DNA of 14,269 nucleotides from Pseudomonadota bacterium (GCA_023438785.1 JAEXQJ010000386.1:1-14269), one strand, 5' to 3'; numbered from the stretch's first letter, positions 6,281 to 14,269 are shown. Notes: generated by a model from the sequence alone, not told the origin. Made by a program: numbers and translations.

Positions 6281-8239
6281 TCAGGGGCGTTTGTCTGGGG
6301 CGGAACCCGGGGATTGTGCGGATGTTCGCGACCATCGGAGAATACGTCCAGCGTACCCGCCCACCATGACCTCCGGATGGTCCGCCCAGACCGAGTAGAG
6401 GTGATCGCGGGGGCCGTCGACCGGAGTCGAGAACTTGCTGCCATTCCAATGCAGGATCGTGCCGCTCTGTCCGACGATCCACACGTCGTCGTCGCCGGTA
6501 CCGGTGACCGCATTCAGGTCGGCCTTGGTCCCGCTGACGACAGCCCGCCAGGCTTTGCCATCCCAGCGTAAGACCAGGCCCTGTGACCCGACGGCCCAGG
6601 CGAGATCGGGCCGATGCGCCCAGATGGCGCGGACTTGCAGCACACCGGAGCAGTCGCTTGGTAGCCTCGAAGGACTCTCGACCGTCTGCCAGCGCTCGCC
6701 GTGATGGAGGAACTCGGGGAGGCAAGAGGACATGGGCATGAGCGCGGCCCACACGTCGGAGGAGCTCGTCCCGGCCAGGGCGGTGATGCGCTCTCCGTTC
6801 TTGATCGGGACCCGTGACCAGGAACGTCCGTTCCAGTGGATCAGGCCCTCCTTTCCGCTGGCCCACACATCGTCGCGTGCCGCCGCCCAGATCGTCCTTA
6901 GCTGGTCCTGCCTACCCTTCGGGCACGCCTTGCGAGTCCAACGACGGCCATTCCAATGTGCGATGAAGCAGACGGGAGGGACGTGGACGTCGGGGCCCTC
7001 CTGGGTTGCGATGACCGCCGGCCCTCGGCCGCCCACGATCCACGCATCAGCGGCGGCATGGACCGCGAGAGCCTTCAGCTCGACGTTGACCCTGTCCGCC
7101 TCGGGCAGGAGACGGCTCGGGGAGGTGACCTGCGACCAGAGGTCAGCTTTCCTGCGCAGCATGCCTGGCCCGTTCGTCGCGTTTTCCCCCAGCGCCCATA
7201 GGTCGTCCCGGGTGCCAGCCAGCGCGACGGTGGTTTCTCGCAACGTTGCCTTCGGCCAGTCGGACCAACGCCGGCCATCCCATCGAAGCATGCGCCCGTA
7301 GCCCGCGCTGGCCCACAGCCTGTCCGCGCTGGTCCCCCAGATGGTCAACGGGTTCACGCCGGGCCCGGGCCCGATCGTCATCCAGGATGCTCCGCTCCAG
7401 ATCCGTATTCGATACGGATCGACAGATACGACCCGGCGGGGGCCCAGCACCACGGTGAAGCCACTGCGCTCCGGAAGCGATGCCCAATGATCATCCTGCC
7501 AATGAAGCAGAAAGCGTCCGGCCTCCAGCCACACGCCGCTCGCCTCGTTGCCCGACAGCCGGAGCCGACCGTCGTCCAGTCGCAATCCCGTCGGAGAGAT
7601 CGACCATGTCTTCCCGTTCCAGTGTGCGGAGAAGACCGCTCCCTGGCAGCTACCGACCGCCCAGACATCATCAGGAAGACGGGCCCAGACGCTCTGCAGT
7701 CGCAGCGACTCGCCCTTGTGGACGACAGGCACTCTGTTCCAGCGGCCGCCATCCCAGCGGAACAGGTTCGCCCCGTCAGCGCCCCACACGTCGTTTCTGG
7801 CCGTTCCCGAAATGTCCGTGCCCTGGCGATCGGGGAGCGGGGGCATGGCTTCCCATCCAGCCCCGCGGGACAGGTGCAGGACGGTTCCGTCGGCGCCCAC
7901 AGTCCACACATTCGTCGGCGTACCGCCGACGGCCAACAGGTTGGAACGGACGTCCTGTTCGGCCGCCCAGCGATCGCCGTTCCAGTGGAGCACGACGCTC
8001 TCCCCGACAGCCCAAGCGTCGCGTTCGTCGTCGCCCCAAATAGCGTTGATGTGTTCGCCCTGGGGCTGAGGATTCTCCCAGCACCAACCGCCGGCCGTGC
8101 AGACGCGCGGCGTATCGGTCTGTGAGACCTGAGCTCTACCCCGCGCCGGAAGCAACGCAGTCGCCGCGCACAATGCCGCGAACCAGAGCCGGCTGACAAG
8201 ACGGCGAACGGCAGAATCGGAGACAAACCGCTTCGTCAC
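6281..8239 (-). CDS. Secreted beta-propeller protein with 14 WxG-type repeats
   Basis: The 652-residue product has a twin-basic N-terminus, a hydrophobic stretch at 18-30 and a probable cleavage site after ARGRA near 36. The mature protein begins with the block GWCWENPQPQG (51-61), common at the head of such myxobacterial proteins. About 14 repeats of roughly 40 residues follow, each with the consensus AxWG..xDDVWAVGxxGxxLHWNGxxW. They start near 64, 101, 142, 181, 227, 262, 298, 337, 388, 448, 485, 536, 575 and 613. Fourteen blades would make two 7-bladed propellers. Blades 5, 6 and 8 are the most degenerate. Such proteins are secreted or surface-bound and probably bind protein or carbohydrate; no catalytic residues are evident. 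The GTG at 8237-8239 is supported by AAGGA 8 bases upstream in GGAAAGGAA. Confidence 0.8.
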   Translation of the reverse strand: MTKRFVSDSAVRRLVSRLWFAALCAATALLPARGRAQVSQTDTPRVCTAGGWCWENPQPQGEHINAIWGDDERDAWAVGESVVLHWNGDRWAAEQDVRSNLLAVGGTPTNVWTVGADGTVLHLSRGAGWEAMPPLPDRQGTDISGTARNDVWGADGANLFRWDGGRWNRVPVVHKGESLRLQSVWARLPDDVWAVGSCQGAVFSAHWNGKTWSISPTGLRLDDGRLRLSGNEASGVWLEAGRFLLHWQDDHWASLPERSGFTVVLGPRRVVSVDPYRIRIWSGASWMTIGPGPGVNPLTIWGTSADRLWASAGYGRMLRWDGRRWSDWPKATLRETTVALAGTRDDLWALGENATNGPGMLRRKADLWSQVTSPSRLLPEADRVNVELKALAVHAAADAWIVGGRGPAVIATQEGPDVHVPPVCFIAHWNGRRWTRKACPKGRQDQLRTIWAAARDDVWASGKEGLIHWNGRSWSRVPIKNGERITALAGTSSSDVWAALMPMSSCLPEFLHHGERWQTVESPSRLPSDCSGVLQVRAIWAHRPDLAWAVGSQGLVLRWDGKAWRAVVSGTKADLNAVTGTGDDDVWIVGQSGTILHWNGSKFSTPVDGPRDHLYSVWADHPEVMVGGYAGRILRWSRTSAQSPGSAPDKRP

Positions 8240-8703
8240 TGGGGCGTTCCTTTCCGTGTGTCCGCCGCGCTCTGGTCATGGCGTCGGGCGGGCGCTCGGC
8301 GACAAATCGCACGACGAGTGGTTCAATGTCCACCCTTGTTGTCGTCCACCTGAGGGTCCGGGCGGCGCGACTGCGCCAGCACGGCTTGTCGCCGCCTCCC
8401 ACCGGAATGCGCAGGAACCGGCCAGCATCTCGCTCAAAGCCGGCAGAACACCCCGTCTTCTCCAAGTGCCCCCAAAGCCTTCACTTGGGGCCGCGCCCGG
8501 CGCTGGCACCGTGCCGCCGCGGGGGAACGCGGTTGCCCTGCCCCGTGCGGTTCCTTTGCTATCAGCCGTCCACTTCGGCTCGCTTGCGGCACTCCATTGG
8601 GGACTCACTTTGTTCCCGTGGGCGCGAGCGCGGATGAACGGGGGTGCGGGACGGGGCTGCGAAGGCGGTCGTGAACCCGCGGCAGTCTTGGTGGAGCGGA
8701 AAC
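8240..8703. other. Gene-free divergent intergenic region
   Basis: This lies between two genes transcribed away from each other and should carry promoters for both. Several frames stay open, as expected at this GC content, but none has a start with ribosome site and a credible protein. A pair of overlapping inverted repeats lies at 8462-8490. I could not place reliable -35/-10 boxes. Confidence 0.4.
8462..8490. repeat. Overlapping alternative inverted repeats
   Basis: CCAAGTG at 8462-8468 pairs with CACTTGG at 8482-8488. CCCCAA at 8470-8475 pairs with TTGGGG at 8485-8490. The two stems share the same right arm and cannot form together. It may be a regulatory leader hairpin or chance. Confidence 0.35.
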
Positions 8704-9090
8704 ATGTGGGAGTACTTCTCGCGCATGCTCCATGGCCCGGGGGCGTTCCGGATCCTGGTGCAGCCGTGCATCGCGGTCCTCATCGGTCTGCACGACGGGA
8801 TCCGAGACAGCCGGCTCGGCCGCGATCCGTATTTTAAGCTGCTGTGCCTGCTGCGCGGGCCAAGCCGCTGGCGCGAGGTCCGCGGCGGAGCGCACGCCAT
8901 CGCGGTGCCGCTCATTCTGGGCGTGAGCCTCTCGATCATCTTTCAGCACATCATCATGTCGCGCGTCCGCCTCCTGCCCGCGTTGGGTTTCGCCGTCTTC
9001 CTCGTGGCGTTCCCGTACGTGGCGGCGCGGGCGCTGGCCAACCGGGCTCTCTCGGCCTGGCGCCGCCGTCATCCCCGGGCGTCGCGCTGA
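8704..9090 (+). CDS. Small integral membrane protein, unknown function
   Basis: The 128-residue product has an amphipathic N-terminus (MWEYFSRMLHGPGAFRILVQP) and a first hydrophobic segment at about 17-30. The motif GLHDGIRDSRLGRDPYF (28-44) follows, then a basic loop and two membrane segments at about 66-84 and 91-108, ending in an Arg-rich tail. The GIRDxRxGRxPYF block followed by two helices is familiar from short uncharacterised membrane proteins of proteobacteria, but I know no function for them. The ATG at 8704 is chosen because GGAG lies 8 bases upstream; the frame extends to a GTG at 8644 without support. It converges on the SDR gene with only four bases between the stops. Confidence 0.7.
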   Translation: MWEYFSRMLHGPGAFRILVQPCIAVLIGLHDGIRDSRLGRDPYFKLLCLLRGPSRWREVRGGAHAIAVPLILGVSLSIIFQHIIMSRVRLLPALGFAVFLVAFPYVAARALANRALSAWRRRHPRASR

Positions 9091-9094
9091 CGGC

Positions 9095-9898
9095 CTACCG
9101 TCCAGTGCCCGTTCGGCGCGCCTTTCCGTCGAGCGTCTTGCGCCCTTGGAAGAACCCGGGGACTAGGCCCTGGCCGAGCCGGAGCGCCACGAACAGGGGC
9201 AGGGCGCGCAGCGGATAGATCAACTTCGACCGCCGGGTCAGCGCGAACCGTGACACGGCCCGCACGGTACCGTCGAGAGAGGCGGAGAAGAGGCCCTTGC
9301 ACCGGCCCATCCATGACGGAAGCCGATCCGCCATGGTGAAGATCGAGGTACGCACGGGCCCCAGCATGACCTGTTGAAAAACCAGGTCCGTGCCCGCGTA
9401 CATTCTGGCCAGGACCTCGAAGCAGGCGGTCAGTGCCTTCTTGCTCGTGTAGTAGCCGAGGCCGTACGGGTTACCCGCGTAATTGACCATGGAACTGATG
9501 GCGACCACGTGACACTCGCCCGGCCTGGCCGAAAGCTGGGTCAGCGGCGCCACGAAGTTCAGAACCCCATAGAGGTTGGTATCGACCACCTCCTTGTAGG
9601 GCGGCAGCCGAAAAGCGTCGTCATTGTCCACGCGATTGATCCCGGCATTCAGAATGAAGACCTGCGGCAACTGCCCCGCCGCCGCCAGATCGCGCACGAG
9701 CCTCTCGACCTCGCCGGCGACGCGCACATCCAGGCATTCGAAGCGGGCCGACGGGTACTGCGATTCGAGCTCTGGAACGCGGCGGCGGTTCACGGAGACG
9801 ACGTTCGCGCCGCTCTTGGCGTAATGCGCGAGAAGCGCCCGGCCGACTCCCGAGGTGGTACCCGTGATGAGAACGCGCTTGCCGTTCACCTCGGCCAT
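9095..9898 (-). CDS. Short-chain dehydrogenase/reductase (SDR)
   Basis: This 267-residue protein is a classical SDR of normal length. It has the dinucleotide motif TGTTSGVG (12-19), the structural NAG (84-86), the active-site Asn108 in DTNLYG, Ser136 in AISSM, and the catalytic pair Tyr149 and Lys153 in YYTSK, with the usual 13-residue distance from Ser136. The basic RRR at 38-40 after strand 2 suggests NADP(H). PG-x-V-x-T (PVRTSIF, 191-197) follows the active site in altered form. It should be a cytosolic NAD(P)-dependent oxidoreductase, and its substrate cannot be read from sequence. The C-terminus (about 225-255) is hydrophobic and basic, as in SDRs that contact membranes or lipids. The ATG at 9896-9898 has GAAGGG 5 bases upstream. 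The gene is divergent from the glycosyltransferase pair. Confidence 0.9.
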   Translation of the reverse strand: MAEVNGKRVLITGTTSGVGRALLAHYAKSGANVVSVNRRRVPELESQYPSARFECLDVRVAGEVERLVRDLAAAGQLPQVFILNAGINRVDNDDAFRLPPYKEVVDTNLYGVLNFVAPLTQLSARPGECHVVAISSMVNYAGNPYGLGYYTSKKALTACFEVLARMYAGTDLVFQQVMLGPVRTSIFTMADRLPSWMGRCKGLFSASLDGTVRAVSRFALTRRSKLIYPLRALPLFVALRLGQGLVPGFFQGRKTLDGKARRTGTGR

Positions 9899-9997
9899 GG
9901 TGGCCCTTCGTACCGGGCGACGCAAGGGACCGCTCGGCCGCCCTCCCTGCCACTCGGTGGATGCGAACGCCGGCGTGCTCCTCTAAGATGGCTGCAT
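9899..9997. promoter_or_regulatory. Divergent promoter region of the SDR and GT-C genes
   Basis: These 99 bases separate two genes that point away from each other and must hold at least one promoter. GAAGGG next to 9898 serves the SDR. TAAGAT at 9984-9989 could be a -10 box for the plus-strand gene, which would leave a leader of only a few bases before the TTG at 9998. No convincing -35 box was found. Confidence 0.3.
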
Positions 9998-12061
9998 TTG
10001 CGACGCGTAGCAGGCCTTACAGAAAGGCTCAAATCCCTCCCCCTTCGGCCGAACCTGCAGGCCACCTACAGCGTGTCCGACCTGGCCGCGGTGGCGCTGA
10101 TCGCGGCCGTGGTTGCCGTGTGGGCGGCCGTTGCCGGAGGCTCCTTCTCGCCCCTCGCCCTCGTCAGTTGCGAGGCGGCCTTTCTCGCGTTCTATCTGGT
10201 CGGCTCTCTGTGGTCCGGTTGGCCGTCGCTGGCGGGTGGCGTCCTCTTCGATCTTCCGCTCCGCCTGCTGGCAGGCTACGCCACCGTCAATACGGCGTTG
10301 TTCGTGCTGGCCTGGTTCTCGCCGCTGGGCATCGTTGCCAACTTCGGCATCGTGTTCGCGGTCGCGGTCGCCCTGTTCCTCGCCGCGCGACCAACGCGAA
10401 GCCAAGCACCGGGCGCCACGGTCACCTTCGTGGCCCTGGGCCTAGTGCTGGCCGCCACAACCCTGTGGTGCCAGGACTCGCTCCGCCCCGCATCGGAGCA
10501 GGCCGGCGCCGTGGTCTTCAAGCCGTGGATTGACGGTTTCTACCACGCGGTCCACCTGCGCATCTTCGGCAGCGGCCACGGCGCCGCGACCATCCAGGAC
10601 TTCCGACTGGCGGGCGTGCCGGCCCGCCTTTACCACTACGGGGTCTACCTGACGCCGGCCTTCGTCCGGCAGGCCTCCGGGATTACTTCCTACGCGGCCT
10701 TCGCGGGAATCCTGGTGCCGGTGGGGGTCTTCTTCACCGGGCTCGGGGCCTACGCGCTGGTCGGGACCTTCTGGGGACGGTGGCCGGGTCTGGCGGCGGC
10801 CGCGGCGCTGCTCCTCTTGCCTGATGGCGCGCAACAAGGGATGCGCAACCCCTACCTGTCCTATCACTGGCTGACCCAGATCTCGCCCAGCGCAACCTAC
10901 GGTCTGGCCCTGGTGGCCATGGCCTGGCTCTTGGTCATGCGCGGGTGCATCCAGGGCCGTGGGCTGCAGGTCGTCGCGGGCTGGCTGGTCGGGGGGCTCC
11001 TCCTCTTCTACAAGGCGCACTTCTTCATCGCGAGCGCCCTGCTGCTCCTGCTGGTCCCACCGGTGTTCTTCCGCGGGTCCCTGGGCCTCCGCAAGCGGCT
11101 TCTGTGGGCGGCTTCGGCGCTCACGGCCTACCTCGTGACCATCCTCTCCGTGCGCAACGTGTCCGGCGTTCCCCTGATTCGGCTCGACGGCTCGGGCGCC
11201 CGTCAGCTCCTCGGCTTGATCGGGGGCTTCACCGAGCCAGAGGCCCTACGCACCTTCATCACCCAGCGCGTGGGCACGGAGAGCTCGCAGCTCTCGAACC
11301 TCCTCGTCGGCACACCCTTCGTCCTCATCGCGGTCCTCGGGCTTTTCATCCCGCTGCTCGTCCTTCTGATCATCTATCTGCGCAAGCGCGCACCCGCCCC
11401 GCTCTGGCTCTTCCCCCTCATGGTCATCGCCAATTTCCTGACCATGTTCCTGGGCCTGGCGCTCGACTTGCGCAGCAGCACGCCCGACGAGTTGTCACAC
11501 CGCCCGCTCATGGTGATGTACTTCATGGTCGCGGCATGGGTGGGCGGTGCGGCCGCGCTGGCGCTGCTCGAGTCCAGGCGTCTCGGCCGCTTGACCCGCC
11601 CGCTCCTCATCGGCCTGGGCGTCGTCCTCATGGCTGTGCCCACCTTCTTCGGAGCCGGCGTGCACCGGATGTGGGCTTTGCGTGGCATCACCCCGCCGCA
11701 CTACGTGCCCGTGGGCCTGGTTCACGCGGCGTACTTCATACGCGACCACGGCGACGCACGCGATCTCATCCAGGATTCACAACTCGATCGCTTCTGCGTC
11801 CTGGCCGCGCTGTCCGAGCGACAGCCGTTCGTGGCCTACTCACAGACGCGCATCGCCCACAACGCCGACCTGGTCGGCGAGCGCGCGGAGGCCGTGTACG
11901 ACCTCATGGACCTCCGCGACGCGAACGCGGTCAGGGCCACGGCTCGCAAGCTCGGCATCCGGTGGTTCCTGCTCACCCCGGGCAGCACCATCGACTGGCC
12001 AACCGAGATCGCCGACCAGCCGGCATTCCAGTTGGATGGATACAAGCTCTATCGTTTCTGA
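9998..12061 (+). CDS. Polytopic membrane protein, GT-C glycosyltransferase-like
   Basis: From the TTG at 9998 the product has 687 residues: a basic N-terminus, about 12-13 hydrophobic segments between 28 and 555, and a soluble C-terminal domain (about 575-687, ending GYKLYRF). Before and in the first large loop are WIDGFYHAVHLRIFG (177-191) and LYHYGVYLTPAF (211-222). The W-D-xxx-H and YHYG blocks occur in bacterial membrane proteins related to GT-C glycosyltransferases, which use polyprenyl-phosphate sugars. The acidic residue in the loop (Asp179) would be the catalytic candidate. The start is uncertain: no in-frame ATG exists until far inside the protein, no ribosome site is clear, and a GTG at 10073 would skip the basic N-terminus. 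Nearly all codons end in G or C. It is followed after 18 bases by a second GT-C gene, so they are probably co-transcribed. Confidence 0.7.
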   Translation: MRRVAGLTERLKSLPLRPNLQATYSVSDLAAVALIAAVVAVWAAVAGGSFSPLALVSCEAAFLAFYLVGSLWSGWPSLAGGVLFDLPLRLLAGYATVNTALFVLAWFSPLGIVANFGIVFAVAVALFLAARPTRSQAPGATVTFVALGLVLAATTLWCQDSLRPASEQAGAVVFKPWIDGFYHAVHLRIFGSGHGAATIQDFRLAGVPARLYHYGVYLTPAFVRQASGITSYAAFAGILVPVGVFFTGLGAYALVGTFWGRWPGLAAAAALLLLPDGAQQGMRNPYLSYHWLTQISPSATYGLALVAMAWLLVMRGCIQGRGLQVVAGWLVGGLLLFYKAHFFIASALLLLLVPPVFFRGSLGLRKRLLWAASALTAYLVTILSVRNVSGVPLIRLDGSGARQLLGLIGGFTEPEALRTFITQRVGTESSQLSNLLVGTPFVLIAVLGLFIPLLVLLIIYLRKRAPAPLWLFPLMVIANFLTMFLGLALDLRSSTPDELSHRPLMVMYFMVAAWVGGAAALALLESRRLGRLTRPLLIGLGVVLMAVPTFFGAGVHRMWALRGITPPHYVPVGLVHAAYFIRDHGDARDLIQDSQLDRFCVLAALSERQPFVAYSQTRIAHNADLVGERAEAVYDLMDLRDANAVRATARKLGIRWFLLTPGSTIDWPTEIADQPAFQLDGYKLYRF

Positions 12062-12079
12062 GCCGCGCAGGCCGCACGC

Positions 12080-13777
12080 ATGACAAAGCCAACACTGGGG
12101 AAGATAGCTCTCGTCCTTCTGTCGACGGCGCTCCTGGCCTTTCTCGTGGTCAGCCTGGCCAAGACCAGTTCCACCCAGCCGCTCTTCATCCACACGACGT
12201 ACTACCTCCTAATGGTCACGGTGCTGTGCTGGGCCGGGACCTACCTCCATGCCGCGCGCGACGTGCGCCCGGCCACGATCTTCGCTTGGCTGCGGGAGAA
12301 CTGGCCCGGCCTCGTCATCGCCTTCGCCGTGACCCTCATCGCCGGGCTCGCCGTGCACCCCGCCCTACGCATTCTCTCCGACGAGGCGAACCTGGTGGGC
12401 ACCTCGAAGAACCTCTTCACCTCGCAAACCGCCACCTTCACGATCTCCGGCAAGAACTACTACGACAGCTACTGGGACATCGATGTGGCCATCGACCAGC
12501 GGCCAGCCCTCTTCCCCTTCCTGGTCAGCCTGGTGCACGTCGTGTGCGGCTACAGCTACACGAACGCCTTCATCCTCAACCTGCTGGTGTTGCCGGTCTT
12601 CGTGCTCGTGTCCTACCGGCTGGCCAAGTCCCTGGCGGGCGAGACGTTCGCCGTGGTGGCCTCCCTGTTCGTGGTGGCTCACCCCATCACCCTGATCGCG
12701 GTTCGTTCGGGCGGCTTCGACTTCCTTGCCCTCTTCTTCACCCTGCTCGTGATGAAGAGCCTGTGGGACTACTCTCGCGAGCGCTCGCCCGCGCACCTGG
12801 CGATCGTCTGGATGAACCTGTGCATGTTCGCCGAGATCCGCTACGAGAGCGCGCTCTTTCTTCCGCTGGTGGTGGCGCTGCTGCTCGTCTTCCGCATGGT
12901 CACCTGGAGCACGCTGCGTCCCTACGCCTTCATCTACGCGCTGACCCCGGCGTATCTGTTGCCGCGCATCTGGCAATCCGTGTTGCGCGGGAACGTGCCC
13001 AGGCAGGAGCCCGGGACGATCACCTTCAGCGTCGGCAACTTCCTCAACAACACCTACGAATACTTCAAGCCGATCCTCTCCCCCTTCCATTCCTACCCCG
13101 CGCACTCGCGCGTGCTCATCGCCCTCGGCCTCGCGGGCTGCATCCTGTGGCTTCGTTGGCACTATCGCGAATTGCTCCCGCGGGAGGCAAAGGCGTCCAG
13201 ATTCCCGGCGTTCGTCGTCGCGTGGATGCTGCTGCAAGTGGCCGTCGTCTTCACCTACGTGTGGGGACGTGCCCAGTCCCCCATCGCTGCACGCCTGGTC
13301 ATCGCTATCGATACCTTCTTCTCGTTCACCGCCGCGTGGGCCCTAACGGTTTGGCTCAGGCGCTGGCGGCCCTTCGTCCCCGTCCTGCTTGCCGCCGCGC
13401 TCCTGGCCTCGCAGGTTCCAGGCGCCTCCCAGGCGCGCATGCTCAACCGGCTCACGCAGACGCGCGAGAGCGCCACCACCTGGCGCTTCTTCGCGAGCCT
13501 GCACGAGAAGCGCATCCTCATCGTCGCCGATCGTCCCAACCTCTTCACCATCATGGACTACGGTGCCATGGACTTCGAAACCGCCAAGCGTGACCCGTTC
13601 ATCTTCGAGGCCCTGGCCCGTCGCCTGTTCTACGACGTCTACGTCGTGCAACAGATCAGCCTCTCCACGCGACAGCCTCTACCCGGCTACGAGATCTGGC
13701 CCACCCGCCTCGAGACGATGCTGGAATTCCAGAACGACGCGAACGTCCTCATCCGCATCGCGCGGCTCGCGCACTGA
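12080..13777 (+). CDS. GT-C family glycosyltransferase (PMT/ArnT-like membrane protein)
   Basis: The 565-residue product has about 10-11 membrane segments, starting at 9-26 and 40-56. The large loop after the third segment carries ILSDEANLVGTSKNL (98-112) and QRPALFPFLVSLVH (140-153). That corresponds to the GT-C signature, an acidic pair (Asp101, Glu102) on the periplasmic loop and the R-P-PLFP-like block of PMT/ArnT enzymes. Members transfer a sugar from polyprenyl phosphate to lipid A, protein or glycan on the periplasmic side; the substrate here is unknown. A soluble C-terminal part (about 455-565) follows the last membrane helix. The ATG at 12080 is 18 bases after the upstream stop, with GCAGG about 8 bases before it, so translation may be coupled. 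It pairs with the preceding gene as a two-gene unit. Confidence 0.8.
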   Translation: MTKPTLGKIALVLLSTALLAFLVVSLAKTSSTQPLFIHTTYYLLMVTVLCWAGTYLHAARDVRPATIFAWLRENWPGLVIAFAVTLIAGLAVHPALRILSDEANLVGTSKNLFTSQTATFTISGKNYYDSYWDIDVAIDQRPALFPFLVSLVHVVCGYSYTNAFILNLLVLPVFVLVSYRLAKSLAGETFAVVASLFVVAHPITLIAVRSGGFDFLALFFTLLVMKSLWDYSRERSPAHLAIVWMNLCMFAEIRYESALFLPLVVALLLVFRMVTWSTLRPYAFIYALTPAYLLPRIWQSVLRGNVPRQEPGTITFSVGNFLNNTYEYFKPILSPFHSYPAHSRVLIALGLAGCILWLRWHYRELLPREAKASRFPAFVVAWMLLQVAVVFTYVWGRAQSPIAARLVIAIDTFFSFTAAWALTVWLRRWRPFVPVLLAAALLASQVPGASQARMLNRLTQTRESATTWRFFASLHEKRILIVADRPNLFTIMDYGAMDFETAKRDPFIFEALARRLFYDVYVVQQISLSTRQPLPGYEIWPTRLETMLEFQNDANVLIRIARLAH

Positions 13778-13837
13778 CACAAGCGGACAAAGAGCATTCC
13801 TGGTGGTACCCTCCTGTCCCACTTGGGCTGGGGTTCG

Positions 13838-13866
13838 GAGCAATGAATCGGCAGCCGCGGTTGCTC
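13838..13866 (+). terminator. Weak inverted repeat after the GT-C operon
   Basis: GAGCAA at 13838-13843 is complementary to TTGCTC at 13861-13866, with a 17-base loop, followed by a modestly T-rich stretch. It lies about 60 bases after the operon stop and just before the next gene's ribosome site. It may be a terminator or leader structure. Confidence 0.2.
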
Positions 13867-13888
13867 TCGTTCTGACAGGAGGTTTCGT

Positions 13889-14269
13889 ATGTTCTCTGCT
13901 TCCCCATTCGCGCGCTGCAAACGCCAAAGCCTCGCCCTGGTGCTTCTCACCGTCGGTTCCCTGGTCGCCTGCTACAAGGAGCCGCGGGTAGACGAGTCCA
14001 AACCTCGGGCCTGTCAAGGCGAGAGCAAGACCTGCCCTACCGGTTACGTGTGCGGGCCTGATGGCCGCTTCTGCTGCGCCTCCACGGATGGCAAGACATG
14101 CAGTGCCGGCACAGACGCTGGCCTCGACTCTTCAACTCCCGGTCCCAACATCGACGCCCCGGTCAGCGGCGCCGACGGCCCCGCCGAAAACGCAGACACG
14201 GCGACGGGCGACGACGGGGCCTCGATCACCGGCGGTGCAGGCGCGACAGCCGGCGCCTCAGGCACCGGC
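13889..14269 (+). CDS. Cys-rich lipoprotein, N-terminal part (runs off the window)
   Basis: An ATG at 13889 with a perfect AGGAGG at 13877-13882, 6 bases upstream, opens a frame with no stop before the window end (127 codons). The N-terminus is a lipoprotein signal: basic residues, a hydrophobic stretch at 14-26, and lipobox LVAC with Cys28 as the lipid site. A compact cysteine module follows at 42-71 (Cys 42, 49, 55, 62, 63, 71), including CPTGYVCGPDGRFCC. It is of the kind found just behind the lipobox in many myxobacterial surface proteins and is probably disulfide-bonded. Residues 74-127 are a low-complexity Asp/Ala/Gly/Thr linker. The functional domain would lie beyond the window. The gene is probably transcribed separately from the GT-C pair, from the 111-base gap. 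Confidence 0.8.
   Translation, partial: MFSASPFARCKRQSLALVLLTVGSLVACYKEPRVDESKPRACQGESKTCPTGYVCGPDGRFCCASTDGKTCSAGTDAGLDSSTPGPNIDAPVSGADGPAENADTATGDDGASITGGAGATAGASGTG

Noticed and set aside
9374..9997. Open plus-strand frame extending the first GT-C gene upstream across the SDR gene
   Set aside because: It is antisense to a well-supported SDR with all catalytic motifs. The added translation is Arg/His/Val-rich without domains, as expected for the shadow of a high-GC gene.
10945..13593. Very long plus-strand frame overlapping both GT-C genes
   Set aside because: It is a frame shadow: His/Arg/Pro-rich, no hydrophobic organisation, and overlapped by two frames with clear membrane topology and strong third-position G/C bias.
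1..14269. Possible new defence, CRISPR or biosynthetic system
   Set aside because: No nuclease, methyltransferase, helicase, toxin-antitoxin pair, reverse transcriptase, regular direct-repeat array or multi-enzyme cluster was found; the genes are mostly separate exported or membrane proteins.

Overview
The window looks like an accessory, cell-envelope-rich stretch of a high-GC Myxococcota-type (deltaproteobacterial) chromosome. The support is the strong G/C bias at third codon positions, lipoproteins with long Gly/Ala/Ser/Thr linkers behind the lipobox, a secreted beta-propeller opening with the 'GWCWENPxPQG' block typical of such genomes, and a VIT/von Willebrand A protein with an AgmX/PglI-like C-terminus. 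No tRNA, rRNA, CRISPR array, phage module or intact insertion sequence is visible. The taxonomic call is inference from style.

Layout. 1-90 (+) is the Thr-rich tail of a gene that begins before the window. 121-1170 (-) is a lipoprotein with a Gly-rich linker. Its upstream region, 1288-1488 (-), carries a decayed C-terminal fragment of the tRNA thiolase MnmA. 1515-2171 (+) is a small lipoprotein made of two diverged copies of one Cys-containing module. 2172-2706 holds a strong hairpin and a frameshifted transposase C-terminus on the minus strand, which ends within about 10 bases of the next gene. 2707-4689 (+) is the secreted VIT/vWA protein. 4903-6000 (-) is a secreted protein with two LprI-like domains. 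6281-8239 (-) is a 14-repeat secreted beta-propeller. A 26-base nested palindrome lies between these last two genes. 8240-8703 is a gene-free divergent region. 8704-9090 (+) is a small membrane protein, convergent with an SDR oxidoreductase at 9095-9898 (-). 9998-12061 and 12080-13777 (+) form a two-gene unit of large polytopic membrane proteins of glycosyltransferase GT-C type. 13889 to the window end (+) is the start of another Cys-rich lipoprotein.

Working together. Most products are predicted to be exported or membrane-bound. The only clear operon is the GT-C pair, which could move sugars from a polyprenyl-phosphate donor onto an envelope acceptor. The other genes look like independent single-gene insertions, several separated by debris of older genes. 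In the short samples I counted, third-position G/C is about 95% in the second GT-C gene but only about two thirds in the first lipoprotein, so the left part looks more recently acquired or less constrained. I found no convincing new multi-gene defence or metabolic system. The most distinctive items are the two gene remnants, the nested palindrome, the duplicated-module lipoprotein and the vWA/TonB-like fusion.
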